Part shown: one piece after another, positions 1 through 10,482 of the stretch
How positions within the stretch are numbered: the first letter of the stretch is position 1
How the letters are laid out: each line of letters starts with the position of its first letter
Assembly (NCBI GenBank): GCA_021495925.1
Contig: JAKEKT010000008.1
Span: 62,001 to 126,000 of the forward strand
Direction of reading: 5' to 3'
DNA from: Diplodia intermedia
Lineage: Eukaryota > Ascomycota > Dothideomycetes > Botryosphaeriales > Botryosphaeriaceae
DNA: 64,000 nucleotides
Notes under the pieces: model-generated
Told to the model about the DNA's origin: nothing
Database searches by the model: none
The model's input: the letters and a program-made list of their open reading frames with translations, nothing else
Position numbers and translations under genes: made by a program

Positions 1-957
1 GCATACATAGAAGGCTGCTGACTTGCTTGGAGCTGAGAATGTAATGAGTATAGTGAGGGGGCCCTCATGTCACATGTCGAGAGAATCGCTTAGACCGGTT
101 GTTCCCCTTTGTCCAAGAAGCCTCGTACTGCATGGTAGCCTTTGGAAAAAAAATTAATTGAAAATTCAAGAGGCTGCTACTTCAACTTCCAGAGACGACA
201 AGAGCCGTCAAAGATTATGCAGGCATGAAGAGTCTGCCTCTAGCACTGCCACAGGACTTAGAGCACCCTTCAAAGATTGTGGCTTCCACCAATTTGTATA
301 AACTGCAGCACTTTCCGAAAGAGGTACAACCTGCATATACAGCTGAGGATTCGGTATTAATACCCAACTCATCAGGCGTAGGTAGGTACTATTCTCTCAG
401 CTGAGCTTCCGGGCGACATGTAGTTTTGTTGCCTAATTCTGTGCTGGCCTCCAATCGGTTGCAGTCAAATCAAGCCCACACAGATTGTGGGATTTAGTGC
501 TGACCGCCCATGTTACACAAGAGAACAGGTTTGCGCTGACGAAGGGCTCCTTATCCCGAGGAAAAAGAAAAAAAGAATTGTCATCGTAGCATTGCATTTA
601 TTGCTCTTGAGTAACGACGAAACCTATCGTCCGATATTTGCCTCCACCGCCCCCCTAGGCACACCCATCGGAACCTCATTCCCCGCTTCCGACACCGATA
701 TCTCCAAATACACTTCCGTGTTCAGAATCTCTACCGCATCCCTCCCCATCTGTTCCACATCCAAAACTGAATCATAGACGGTGGAACACATTCAATACAT
801 GTATACAGATGCTGACGCAACCTTTTTTTTTTTTTTAAAAGATTTGCAGCAGCGCCGGGCACAGTCCAAGTCTTTCCGTATCAGACCGCTATGAAAGAAA
901 CGGAGCCCATGTGAAGGTTGTCTGTGCCACAACTCACAATCCCTTTACCAGTTCAAG
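1..957. other. No gene recognised
   Basis: I see no convincing coding sequence, RNA gene or repeat here. The only longish open frame (about 487-777, plus strand) has no recognisable domain and unconvincing composition. The part next to 958 would be the 3' flank of the minus-strand repeat-protein gene. Confidence 0.5.
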
Positions 958-1608
958 CTAGTAAACTGTTTTGATGGCGGTACTCGTTGTTCCGCTTACA
1001 ATGCGGCGGGCCTCAAGTGCCGAGCTCGTAGTGGAAGGGTTGTTCGGGACGGTGCGTGCCTCGAGCCCAAGAGTAGAGGAAGGATTGCTGGGGACGGCGC
1101 GGGCTTCAAGTGCCGAAGTGGAAGTTGAGGTCGAGGTCGGAATGACAGGGTCGGCGCGTGCTTCGAGTGACAAGGTCGAAGTTGGGGCCGACAACGGGTT
1201 GTTCGGCGCGGTGCGGGCTTCGAGCTCCTGGGTGGTGGAGAAAAGGTTTTGCGGAACCGTGCGGGCTTCAAGCACGTGGGGTGTAGAGGAAGTCTTATGC
1301 GGAACCGTGCGGGCTTCAAGCACATGGTGTGTGGAGGAAGACTTGTGCGGAACCGTGCGGGCTTCAAGCACATGGGGTGTGGAGGAAGTCTTATGCGGAA
1401 CCGTGCGGGCTTCGAGCGCCTGGAGTGTGGAGGAAGGGTTGTGCGGAACCGTGCGGGCTTCAAGCGTTTGTGACGTGGAGAAAGTGTTTTGCGGGACGGT
1501 GCGAGCTTCGAGTTTCGAGGTCGTGCTGGAAGGGTCGTCGGGGACGATGGGGACCGCCACTGCATTGATGGCGAAAAGGAAGTAACAGAGGCTCTGGACA
1601 GCGTGCAT
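958..1608 (-). CDS. Secreted LEAR-repeat protein, putative processed multi-peptide precursor
   Basis: Single-exon ORF of 216 residues. Residues 1-18 form a hydrophobic signal peptide (CYFLFAINAVAV core), so the product should enter the secretory pathway. After residue 36 the protein is almost only tandem units of the form TVPxNxxSTxxxLEAR: ten units, six of 16 residues in a row (37-132), then 19, 19, 15 and 16 residues, and a C-terminal tail of 15 residues ending in TVY. The tetrapeptide LEAR occurs 11 times and is invariant, while the 11-15 residues between copies are Ser/Thr/Pro-rich and vary. A single basic residue after Leu-Glu-Ala is common at pro-peptide ends of fungal secreted proteins, so the layout resembles precursors cut into many peptides. 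It lacks the KR sites of classical Kex2-processed repeat proteins. Alternatively it is an O-mannosylated wall or adhesive protein. I do not recognise a named family. Confidence 0.7.
   Translation of the reverse strand: MHAVQSLCYFLFAINAVAVPIVPDDPSSTTSKLEARTVPQNTFSTSQTLEARTVPHNPSSTLQALEARTVPHKTSSTPHVLEARTVPHKSSSTHHVLEARTVPHKTSSTPHVLEARTVPQNLFSTTQELEARTAPNNPLSAPTSTLSLEARADPVIPTSTSTSTSALEARAVPSNPSSTLGLEARTVPNNPSTTSSALEARRIVSGTTSTAIKTVY
1006..1500 (-). repeat. Tandem 48-bp coding repeat (LEAR units)
   Basis: Ten head-to-tail units encode residues 37-201 of the secreted protein. Six are exactly 48 bp. The units encoding residues 69-84 and 101-116 are identical in protein sequence, which points to recent unit duplication or gene conversion. 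Length changes stay in multiples of three. Confidence 0.85.
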
Positions 1609-2801
1609 GTTGAAAGTGTTGGTGAATTAGGAGTTGTTATTGAAAGCGTTGCTTGACGAAAAGAGGTAGAGGGCAATTGTGTTGATGGATGGGACGATTG
1701 AGTTTGTCGATGCTGGTGAGTTTTGCAGAAGATTTCTGCCACTTAAGTATTTCTAAGTGCTTCCTCCTTTTAGAGTCTCGTTGCTGAATGATAGCCGCGC
1801 AGAGCTGCACTGTCGCCTCAGTTGGCCATTATTTTGAGGACTCCAACACTGATCAACACGAAGGAATAATGGGGGCAGTTACACCTCAGCTGATGTTGTT
1901 ATGGCGCGATTCGGTATGATGGTAGATCGGCGGTTCTGCCTTGGAGGGCCTAAAACAATGTCGGGATGTCGACTTTCACTACTCGTGCTGGTAGGCGAGA
2001 AGTCTTTCACTCAATTAGGTCTGTGAAGGGGCAGTGCTTTTGCGACCCACTGCTGTGCGCGGTAGGAGAAAGGAAGAATTCAGTGCGATCCCGACCATCC
2101 GACTTGTCGGTGTGGGGCTGTGTGTACCTGCAGCACTGTGCATCGATCGTCGGGCATGCGAACCGTGCAAACGGCCCCCATATAGGCACAACGAGTCGTG
2201 TAAAGAAGGAGATCGACGAGTTCACCGAGGAGGGATGAAACTGGCCCCCGGGGCCTTGCATCCGGCACATTAGAATTATCGAAAACGGTGATCGGATGAT
2301 GTAAGGGCTGGGGCCGGCCGATCCCTTCTCTCGTCGGGTGCTTGCGGCGTGCAGAGGTTCAGCGACTTCGGGAAACCCTCAGGGCACCAACGAACTTGGT
2401 CTTGACCATGACAGGAATTATGAATATACGGGCAGGGGCGCATACTCTGTCGGGCTTGAGGCAGAGATCGTAGGCGTACACTGCTCGAGTCCGACGTGGG
2501 CGGAGAAAATGTCATCTGGTGGCCACAACATAAGTGTAGTTGGGCTGGAGACTTCCATGCACAGCTTTCAAAACTCCCTGAAGGAAACGATGATCGGGGT
2601 GAGAATTGAAAGCGTGTTGGTACCAACAACTGCTTGGACTCTGTAGATTCCCCGAGCAGTGCTTCGTTGTCCTTTTTGATGCAGCACGAGGACCACTTGT
2701 CAAGCTCCGCCCTTTGCTGTTTGACTTTGTCTTTATAAACCCACCGCCCCGACGCTTATTCATCAAGAATCCCAAGCACAGGCGGTCCACCGCCTCTGTT
2801 C
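1609..2801. other. Intergenic, no gene recognised
   Basis: The part next to 1608 should hold the promoter of the minus-strand LEAR-repeat gene. Several overlapping 60-120-codon frames occur on both strands between 1966 and 2650, but they shadow each other and show no domain, so I do not call them. Confidence 0.5.
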
Positions 2802-2920
2802 CTCCGCTTGGTGTAGTTGGTTCATCACGTTCGACTGTAATATCTGTTGCTATCACAAGCTCTTCGGAGCGGCGATTCAATGCGATCGAAAGGTCCCTAG
2901 TTCGATTCTGGGAGCGGAGA
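2802..2920 (+). tRNA. tRNA-Tyr (GTA) with 44-nt intron
   Basis: Acceptor CTCCGCT (2802-2808) pairs perfectly with AGCGGAG (2913-2919), followed by A73 at 2920. D arm GTG..CAC lies within 2811-2828. The anticodon stem is TTCGA (2830-2834) with TCGAA (2886-2890). Anticodon GTA is at 2837-2839 in loop CTGTAA. The intron occupies 2841-2884, the canonical 37/38 site cut by tRNA splicing endonuclease. Variable loop is AGGTC, and the T arm CCTAG/TTCGATT/CTGGG is at 2896-2912. Pol III box A is TGGTGTAGTTGG (2809-2820) and box B is around 2900-2910. The mature length is 75 nt before CCA addition. An intron in tRNA-Tyr is normal for eukaryotes. Confidence 0.93.
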
Positions 2921-2930
2921 CAACCATCTC

Positions 2931-2942
2931 TTTTGTCCTTTT
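2931..2942 (+). terminator. Pol III T-run terminator of tRNA-Tyr
   Basis: Two T4 runs (2931-2934 and 2939-2942) begin 11 nt after the tRNA 3' end, as expected for RNA polymerase III termination. Confidence 0.6.
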
Positions 2943-3221
2943 GAGTCCTGAGTTGTTGAGAGCGCGGGGTGGAGATGGACCAAGGGGCTCGTCGGAAATT
3001 TTTTTTCGTTGCTTGCCTATTCGGGAAAAGCGCCGGGCGGGAGATCCCGTTGACCCACCTTTTTGATATGAGGGTCCGATTGATATTATTAGAATCAAAG
3101 GTATTATTAGTGCGTCGATCCAGACGTTATACGGCGAAGATCAGACTATGTAGGTGGAAAGTGTGCTTCGTTGTTTCTGATCTCTTTTCTATTCTTGCAT
3201 GGTTCCTCAAGTCGTCCCGAC

Positions 3222-6200
3222 TCATGAAGGCAAGTTCCACAAGAAACTCAACATGCCATTATCCAGCCCCGGAAACTTCTGTATCCCCGAGCCACTCGCC
3301 CCAAACGGAGCCATGGACGGATCAAACGGCAGCGCCAGCCAATCGTCCTCGGACGCCGCCACCCCCGCAGCGCCCGGCGTCCCGAGTGCATCCATATCCA
3401 GCCCGCCGTCGCCAAACTGCTGACCGCCGTACTGCGGCTGTTGCTCCTCGGGCTCCGGAGTCGCCGTCGTCACCGCAGGAGCAGGATCAATGGCAGCAGC
3501 CTGCCCCGACGGACCACCAGCCGCCCTCTCGGCCGACGGCGGGCGCGACCCGGCCAAGCGCGGCGGGCGCGACGAGACGACGAAGCTGCGGCGCAGGCGG
3601 GCGACGTGGACCTCGAGCAGCGTGGCGAAGCGCGAGGCGAGGTGCATGTCGTCGAGGGTGCCGGAGCGCAGCGCCTGGATGCCGCGGTCGAGCACGTCGA
3701 GCGAGGCGGGCAGCTTGGTGTTCCAGACGCCCAGGCTGAGCCCCTTGATCAGGTAAATGGCCGACGTCGTGATGTGCAGGTAGATGCGCACCGGCGCGAA
3801 GCGCAGCAGGTTGGCCTCGGCGAGCTTGATGACCTTGCGCAGGATCGAGCAGCTGCCGTCGACGACTTCTTGGATGAAGTGGTAGTCGGTCGAGTCGACC
3901 GAGAGCGGGCGGATGGGGTGCGGCGGCGGGTCGTTGGCCGCGGCGGTCGGGTTGGAGGGGTTGAAGTCGTCGGCTTCGTCGAGGGTGCGCTCGACGACGG
4001 CTTGCATGCCGAGGGAGTTGATGAAAATGCGGACGAATTGGTACTCGATGGCGAGCATGTCTTGGAGTACGTCCCCAAGCCCTGTCATCATTAGCAAGAT
4101 CCGTTGGTTCAATGTGGAGACGACTTACTTTGTGAATCAAGATATCTGCCATGCCATCGGGACAAGAGGGGCTGGAAGTGCTCCAGTAATCCGATGTACC
4201 GCCCGCTCCGAAGAAGTTGCTTTGTAAAAGAAGCAGACGGAAAGAGCATATCTGAAGCGGACTTGACAAGCTTCGTGAGCTCAATCCATGCAGATACAAA
4301 CGCCTCCGAGTGGTTTGCTCCAGGGAAAACTTCTCCGGCAAATGATCTCCCAAGGACTGTGTGGCTCAAACTTTGCGGGATCATTGAAGTGCAGCCAATC
4401 CGGGAAGCGAGCTGTTCAACGAAGACATACAGCAGCTTCCTCGCTCGGGAATAGCGTGCAGCCTTCCTCTTCGCCTCCAGCCGCTCCTCGTGGTGTGCTG
4501 CTCTCTTCGTACTCTCTTCTTGTTCGAATATGCCAAGCTCATGGGCAAGAGACAAGCCGCACCCAAGAAGCATCCAGCTCATACGGTCCGATCGACGTGC
4601 CGGCTCAATCACATCCTCAAGCCATCGATTCGATGCGGTTGGTATTCCTTCTGAGCTCGTTGGCTCCTCGTCCGCATTCGGGTCGATGGCGACCAGTCCC
4701 GCATCCCATCCATCCGAAGCGGGCGGGAAGTGAAGAGCACGTGGGTGCCACTCGGAAAGAAGAAGAAGCCCTTCAATCGATCCTACCGTTCGCGTCTTGG
4801 CTGTTGAGCTCTTTTCTTGGCCAAGCATGATGCGTAGGATAAGGTGTTGGCAATGCTCCCAGAGGCGATGGTGGATGAAGTATCCCCGAGACGCGCCGCC
4901 GACACCCGGCAGCACATGGTAGCGTGAAGACAGCGCCAAGATGGTGCAGCAAAGGAACGGTTCTTTCGTAACAAGCTCGTAATGCTTCGAGTGATCCGCA
5001 TAGTATTCCGTAAGGATCGGCGATAGCGGTGACAGGTTCTGGAAGAACCTGCAGAAGCCGTCAGCTCGCACACCAAAGGCCACCATCATCAGGCCAACTT
5101 ACAAGTCAACATAAGTCACCGCCTCCCTCGCCGTGAACCAGCCCATCCGCACGAACCGGCAGCACTTCCACAGATCCAACACATCCTCCGACGCCGCCGA
5201 CAGCTGGACCGCATTGGGCACCAACAGCCCCGAACTGATGGACATGCTAGAGCCGGGCGTCGCGTACGTGACGGGCTCGCCGCCGTCTCCCACCGCCGCG
5301 CCATCCAACGAATATCCCCCCTCCCTACCCGACGACGCCACCGCGCCCTCCCTCGTCGCCGCCTCGAACAGCAAGTTCAACGCATCATTCCCGCTCGCCA
5401 CAACCGTCCGAATCATCGAGTCCGCCAACCCCTCATCGCCCTGTTGTTGCTGTTGCTGCTGCTGCTGCACCGCTCCCGACTGCTGCTGCTGCTGCTGCTG
5501 CTGCCGCCGCACCAACCTCGGCGGCGGCGGCGGCGGCGGCGAACCAATCCCTCTCCCCTCCTCCACCTCATCACCATCACCACCACCACCATCCCGCCCC
5601 TCATCATCCTCCTCCTCATCCCCCTCCCCCTCCCCCCCACCCCGACCCCTCCTCTTCCCCTTCCTCCCCCCCTCCCCCTCCCTCTCCCTCCGCCTCTCCC
5701 TCCGCCTCCTCTTATCCTCCTCCTCCATCAACCGCTGCTTCTTCCACCCGCGCTCCTCGGTGAAGACGCACTCGCGCAGCGCGCGCTGGCAGCGCATGCA
5801 CGGCGGGCCCGGCACGCCACCGCCCACGCCGGCCGGCGGCACCGCCACCTCGCACCGCGCCTTGCGCTTGCGGCAGGGGACGCAGGCTTTGTAGGCGCGT
5901 TGGAATTCGCGGGGTGCGGTGGTGGTTGCGGTTGCGGTGGTGGTGGTGGTGGGGTTTGTTAGGGAGGGGGAGGAGGAGGAGGGGGGAGGGTTGGTGGTGG
6001 TGGTGGCATTGTTTGTTGTGGGGAGGGATGGTGGTGGGTGGTGGGGTCGTTTGCCGTTGGCGTTTATGGTGGTGGTGGTTGTGGTGGGGGGATTGGGGTT
6101 TGGGTTTGGTTGTGACGATGATGATGATGACGGTGGCTCGTTGAGGATGGTGTTGTGGTGTGCGGTGTTGCCGGCGGTATTGCTAGTCGCGACGTCGTTG

Positions 6201-6244
6201 CCTGTGGATGCTCCGCCGCTGTAGTACGGATGTTCGTCGGCCAT
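3222..6244 (-). CDS. Zn2Cys6 transcription factor, ARO80-like
   Basis: Three exons (6244-5103, 5048-4129, 4081-3222) with introns 5049-5102 and 4082-4128 give 973 residues in frame. A Ser/Thr/Pro/Asn-rich leader (1-110) precedes the binuclear zinc cluster, with Cys at 121, 124, 131, 149, 152 and 159 and a long loop between the third and fourth. A Lys/Arg/Glu-rich stretch and polyglutamine runs (about 247-267) follow. The middle part (TEYYADHSKHYELV, YFIHHRLWEHCQHL) resembles the fungal regulatory domain, and the tail is acidic. Length and the pattern RAYKACVPCRKRKARC...PPCMRCQRALREC resemble ARO80-type activators of aromatic amino-acid catabolism. That assignment is from motif resemblance only; another Zn2Cys6 regulator is possible. 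It would act in the nucleus as a DNA-binding activator. The ATG at 6244 is the first in frame. Confidence 0.85.
5441..5506 (-). repeat. CAG/CAA polyglutamine tracts
   Basis: Two near-pure CAG runs (read on the minus strand), separated by a short spacer, encode two Gln runs in the Zn2Cys6 protein. A longer GA-rich stretch to about 5720 encodes Glu/Arg/Gly-rich low complexity. Such tracts commonly vary in length between strains. Confidence 0.8.
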
Positions 6245-6679
6245 TTTCCTTCCCTATGCTCTCCCAAGACGGAAGACGAGATGGGGAACGGGCAGCGGAG
6301 GGTGTTGAAGGAAATTCAAGGAGGGCGCGGGCTGGCCGGGCGGGGCGGAATGACGGCTATTGACGGATAGCCGACGCCGCGCATCAATTCCGCCCTGGTC
6401 GCTGCGAGACGGGTACATAGTACCTCCTTTGTCACCCAAGAGATTCAGCGTCTGTTTGGTCTCATCCTCGGTGCATTCAATGTCGCAAGCAAAAACACGA
6501 TCTTCGCTTCCCTTGACGATGAACCACATCTTGTTTCGAAAGTCCATTACGTATGTATGATTCGTACCAACGCCCAGCGCTACCAACCAAAACCGTATCT
6601 CCCAAGTCCCGAAGCATCATTAACAAAACATCCAAAAACCAAACAATTATGTACAAGCCCGACCCGCCCAGCCCACCGC

Positions 6680-8390
6680 CTAGGTAAGATACCTAAAATC
6701 GCGACTCCGATCCCCCCCCGTCGTCACGTCGACCCGCACATCCTCCGCCACCGTCCCGTACAAGCGATCCTTCCTCTTATTCTCCCGCTCGAGCCTGACG
6801 TGCAGGCCCAGCGCCAGCACGACGACCAGGCCCGACAACGCCGCGCCGATCGCGCACCCGCGGACGTAGAACGGGCCGTCCGTCTCGGGGAAGACGACGC
6901 TGCTCAGGAAGCTCGAGCACTGGCCGAGCACGGCCAGCACCGCCAGGCCCGCGCCGCGCTTCGAGTCGCCGCCCTGGTTGTTCAGCAGCCACGTGACGTT
7001 GATGCAGAGCGCGGGGAACGCGCCGCACGCCGCGAGCCAGATGCCGGCGTAGCGCGCGCCCGTGCTGCCCTGCTCGTCGCGGACGAGGGCGAGGACGAGG
7101 TAGCCCGCGGTGCCGACGGCGCCCGCGCCCGCGACGACGAAGCCGCGGTGGCCGTGCCGGTCCGACGCGTACGCCGCCGCGACGCAGCACAGGAAGGCGG
7201 CGAAGTAGGCGGGCGCGGTGAGGCCCTGCGCGTTGGCCGACGAGTAGCCCATGTCGCGCACGATGGTCGGCAGGAAGTTGGACAGCCCCGCGAACGAGTA
7301 GTTGCAGCAGAAGTGGATGAGCGTGTGCACGTACGGCTGGTAGTCGGTGAGCCCCGCGAAGACTTGCGACCACTCCAGCTTGCTCTTGGCCGTGCGGTCG
7401 ACCGTGTTGAGCCGCTCGATGGCGTGCGTTTGCTCGTCTTCGTTGAGGAAGTGCGCGCTGCCGGGGCTGTCCGGGAGGAAGAAGAAGACGACGACGGCGA
7501 AGCAGACGGTTGGTGCGCCCTCTGAGGTCGGGGGTTAGCGGGTTTCGGTGGTTGATCGGATGTTGCTTACCTATTATCAGGAGCAGTCTCCACGGTTCGA
7601 TGGAGTTCTTGATGTGCGTGATTCCGTACGCCAGCGACGAGGCGAAGGTGTTGGCCAGTGGCGACATTCCAAGGAGTAGCGATACGCGCAACCCAAGTTC
7701 GCGACGCTGATAGAAGAGCGACAAGAAGTAGGGGGCGCCGGAGCCGAAGGCGGCCTCGAAAATACCTAGGAGGCAGCGGCACGCGATTAGGCCGGCCATG
7801 TTCTGGGTCGCGCCAGTACACATCGCTGCAACTCCCCAGCTGAGAGGGTGGTCAGTAGGCCAGTTCCAGGGAAAAGACGCTTTTGGCGAGAACCTACCAA
7901 GCACATAGACAAGCCACGAAAATATGGGCCGGAAGAATCTTCCACAGCACTGTTGTCCATTCCATAATCACGTAGCAGATGTAGAAGGCGTTGAGGACCC
8001 AACTCCTGGGATGTGTTAGGTATCGAAACTTGCACGAAGATGGCTCCATGGTCAAGTGAACCTCCCATCGAAGCGGTCGAAACCTACCATTGTATGTCGT
8101 CAAGCCCCAGATCCTTGTCAATACCCGCCGTCTTCGCATTGCCAATGTTGCCGCGATCCAAGTATGACAGTACATAGAGGACACAGACGATAGGTAGGAC
8201 GCGCCTGTCGAACTTGGGGAAGTCAGTCGGATTGTTGCGACCGCGAGTTGTAGAGACTCACCTTTCTCCGGATATATGCTTGCTGCGTCTCTGTCACTTC
8301 AACGCGCTGCGTCGACACCTCAGACGACTTCTCAATATCTTTCTCAAATGGCATGACGGCTGCGTTCACCTCGTTCTCAGCATCAACCAT
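6680..8390 (-). CDS. MFS permease, DAL5/allantoate-vitamin (anion:cation symporter) type
   Basis: Five exons: 8390-8262, 8212-8088, 8005-7898, 7839-7571, 7521-6680, giving 490 residues. The N-terminus is cytosolic and acidic (MVDAENEVN), followed by the family hallmark FDRRVLPIVCVLYVLSYLDR at the first membrane helix. Later landmarks are CGATQN-like GATQNMAG, CRCLLGIFEAAFGSGAPYFL and, in the second half, YSFAGLSNFLPTIV, with about 12 helices in all. This fits the allantoate/nicotinate/biotin/carboxylate permease family of the plasma membrane; the substrate cannot be read from sequence. It is divergent from the ICL/PEP mutase-like gene at 9031 across 640 bp, so joint control and a carboxylate-type substrate are plausible inferences. 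All five exon joins keep phase and use standard splice motifs. Confidence 0.88.
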
Positions 8391-9030
8391 GACTCGCTTT
8401 CGAACACCGAAGACAATCAGTAGATGTGAGCCAGGGTGGCAGTGTCGAAATTAGATGGAAAGTTGTGCGGTCGAGAAACCAGCCCGATAGTTCAATGATT
8501 CATCGCACCTCCCTCGTAAGAACCTTAGCCTATATATCAATATCGTTCATGGTGTAAGTTGTTCATCCTCGGCCAGGGGAGCAAGGTGCTGATTTATCCG
8601 CGCTGGAGAGCAGATATCCGGGACCGTGGGCACTTCGAGACGCCCAAATTGTCGCGGGAAGTGTAAATCAGCCACACATCTGTCTGAGGGACGTAGATCC
8701 GGAATATCTACTCCTCAAGAGCGAATGATCTGTGTATCTGATGCCGAAAGTGCGGGGAATGCGGGGCCCCGCGTGCGCCCTGTGACGATTTAGGTCAGAA
8801 CCATGCACGGACCCCATCCAGAGATATCCGTTGAGATCCGTGGCTACCTTGGGTATCCGCGAAAATGTACTCTTGCCCCACCATTGATTGTAAGAAAGGG
8901 AAGAAGAGAGGAGATGCCATTGGGAGGCGGAGGATTATAAAACTGAGGAAGGAGCGTCAGCCGGAGAGAGAATGGAACAAGCACTCCCAACCCGTCTTTC
9001 CTCGTACCCGATCCTGCAGAGTTCTACACC
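8391..9030. promoter_or_regulatory. Divergent promoter of MFS permease and ICL/PEP mutase-like gene
   Basis: This 640-bp gap separates two start codons pointing away from each other. I see several TATCCG/CGGATA words (around 8616, 8700, 8826, 8850) that could be regulator sites, but no defined consensus. No ORF of note occurs. Confidence 0.55.
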
Positions 9031-10208
9031 ATGTCCAAGTCGATCGTCAACACCGTACCTTACCCTTTCAAGTTCAACGAACCTATCGCTACCAAGCCGG
9101 GAAAGAATGGACAGACGCAGGATGTCTCCATCACATTGAAGAATGTCCGTGGGAAGATCCCATCGCTCCAGGCCTCACGTCTCCGCACGATGATGCTCGA
9201 GGCGCACAGAGACCCTTCGAAGATCCTTGCCCATTGCTGTTCGTACGATGGCCTCTCCTCGAGACTGTGCGAAGAAGCAGGGTTCCCATTGATTTTCCTC
9301 GCTGGGTACGCCGTGGCCAGCGCGTACGGTCTCCCGGACACCGGATACATTGCGCTGCAAGAAGTGTGCGACAAGATACAGGAGGCGGTGCGTCAGACGT
9401 CAGTTCCCGTCATGGCGGATGGCGATACCGGATATGGCAGTCCGATGAACGTCAAGAGGACTGTCGAATCATTCGCCGAAGCCGGGGCGGCAGGGATCAT
9501 GATCGAAGACCAGACTTGGCCGAAACGTGAGCAATATTCCCGGGCAATGTTCCAGCCCTTGCTGACTAGCGGAAGGTTGTGGTCACACAAAAGGAAAGTC
9601 GGTTGTGTCGAGGGGAGAAGCATACGCTCGAATCCAAGCTGCCTGCGATGCGAGAGACGAGGGCAAAGACATTTTTGTTCTTGCCAGGACAGACTCATTG
9701 ATCCTCGGCTGGGAAGAAGCCATGGCACGTGCGAAGGAGTTCAAGCGGATTGGCGTCGATGCCGTCTTTGTCGAGGCGTTGCCAGACCGTGAGTCAATGA
9801 CGAAGTGCGTCAAGGAGCTTGATATCCCTACGTTTGCCAACAGTAAGTCCCAAGGTTAAGCACTTGCACAATATGGTAGCTGACTAGTGGCAGTCATCGA
9901 GGGCGGCAAGACCGAGAACCTGTCGGCCAAAGATCTGGCTGCACTGGGATTCTGCGCAGTGGCATATCCCTGGACGCTTGTGGCAGCGAAGCTGAAGAGC
10001 ATTCGCGAGACACTCGAGGCATTGAAGAAATCAATGACGGAAGGCGCGCCTCCGATGATTCTCTCGTACTCGGAGGTCTGCGAGGGAGTCGGGTTCAACA
10101 AGTACTGGGTAAGTTGTTTGCGCAAATGTACAGAGCGAACATGATTGGCTGACGTTGGCGCAGGACCTCGAAGACAAGTACAAGTTCGATAAGCAGAATG
10201 GGGTATGA
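9031..10208 (+). CDS. Isocitrate lyase/PEP mutase superfamily enzyme
   Basis: Four exons (9031-9526, 9576-9842, 9894-10108, 10164-10208) encode 340 residues, a usual size for the family's short members. The metal-binding motif VMADGDTGYGSP has Asp130 and Asp132. The active-site signature KRCGH spans residues 165-169 with catalytic Cys167, and its Arg codon is split by intron 1. EDQTWPKRCGHTKGK and LARTDSLILGW are conserved family blocks. Members are methylisocitrate lyases, dimethylmalate lyases, oxaloacetate acetylhydrolases and PEP phosphonomutases, which break or rearrange C-C or C-P bonds in 2-oxo acids. Which reaction applies cannot be decided here. The KRCGH box favours a lyase or hydrolase over a phosphonomutase. 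No clear organelle signal is seen. The neighbour at 8390 is a permease. Confidence 0.88.
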
Positions 10209-10482
10209 ATGCGTGAAGTAGAGGGCGCGACTAGAGGCTAGTTAGCAGACAGGACTGAAGACATGATTGTTTATTCCGTAAAGCATTGGTTGTTGAGTGA
10301 ATCAGGAAGTAAAGTGAGAAAGCAGGCAAGGGGATTGTTGAGTGAAACGGCTATCAGCGGAAGCAAGGCCGAGCTCCGGACTGACGCAATTGCGCGACTG
10401 ACTCGCGCCGCGGACCGCCGACATCGCGCGCGTCCATGGCAGTGTCAGCGCCTCAGGAACGCTTTCCCCAGCATCCGCAATC

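Noticed and set aside
971..1585. Plus-strand repeat ORF opposite the LEAR gene
   Set aside because: It is the antisense reading of the same 48-bp repeats; the minus strand has the signal peptide and the invariant LEAR boundaries.
958..1608. Dikaritin-type RiPP precursor (ustiloxin/phomopsin-like)
   Set aside because: No KR sites, no Tyr-bearing core peptides, and no UstY-like or tyrosinase gene nearby.
5133..5894. Plus-strand ORFs rich in Cys, Ser, Leu and Pro
   Set aside because: Antisense of the polyglutamine and charged low-complexity part of the Zn2Cys6 gene.
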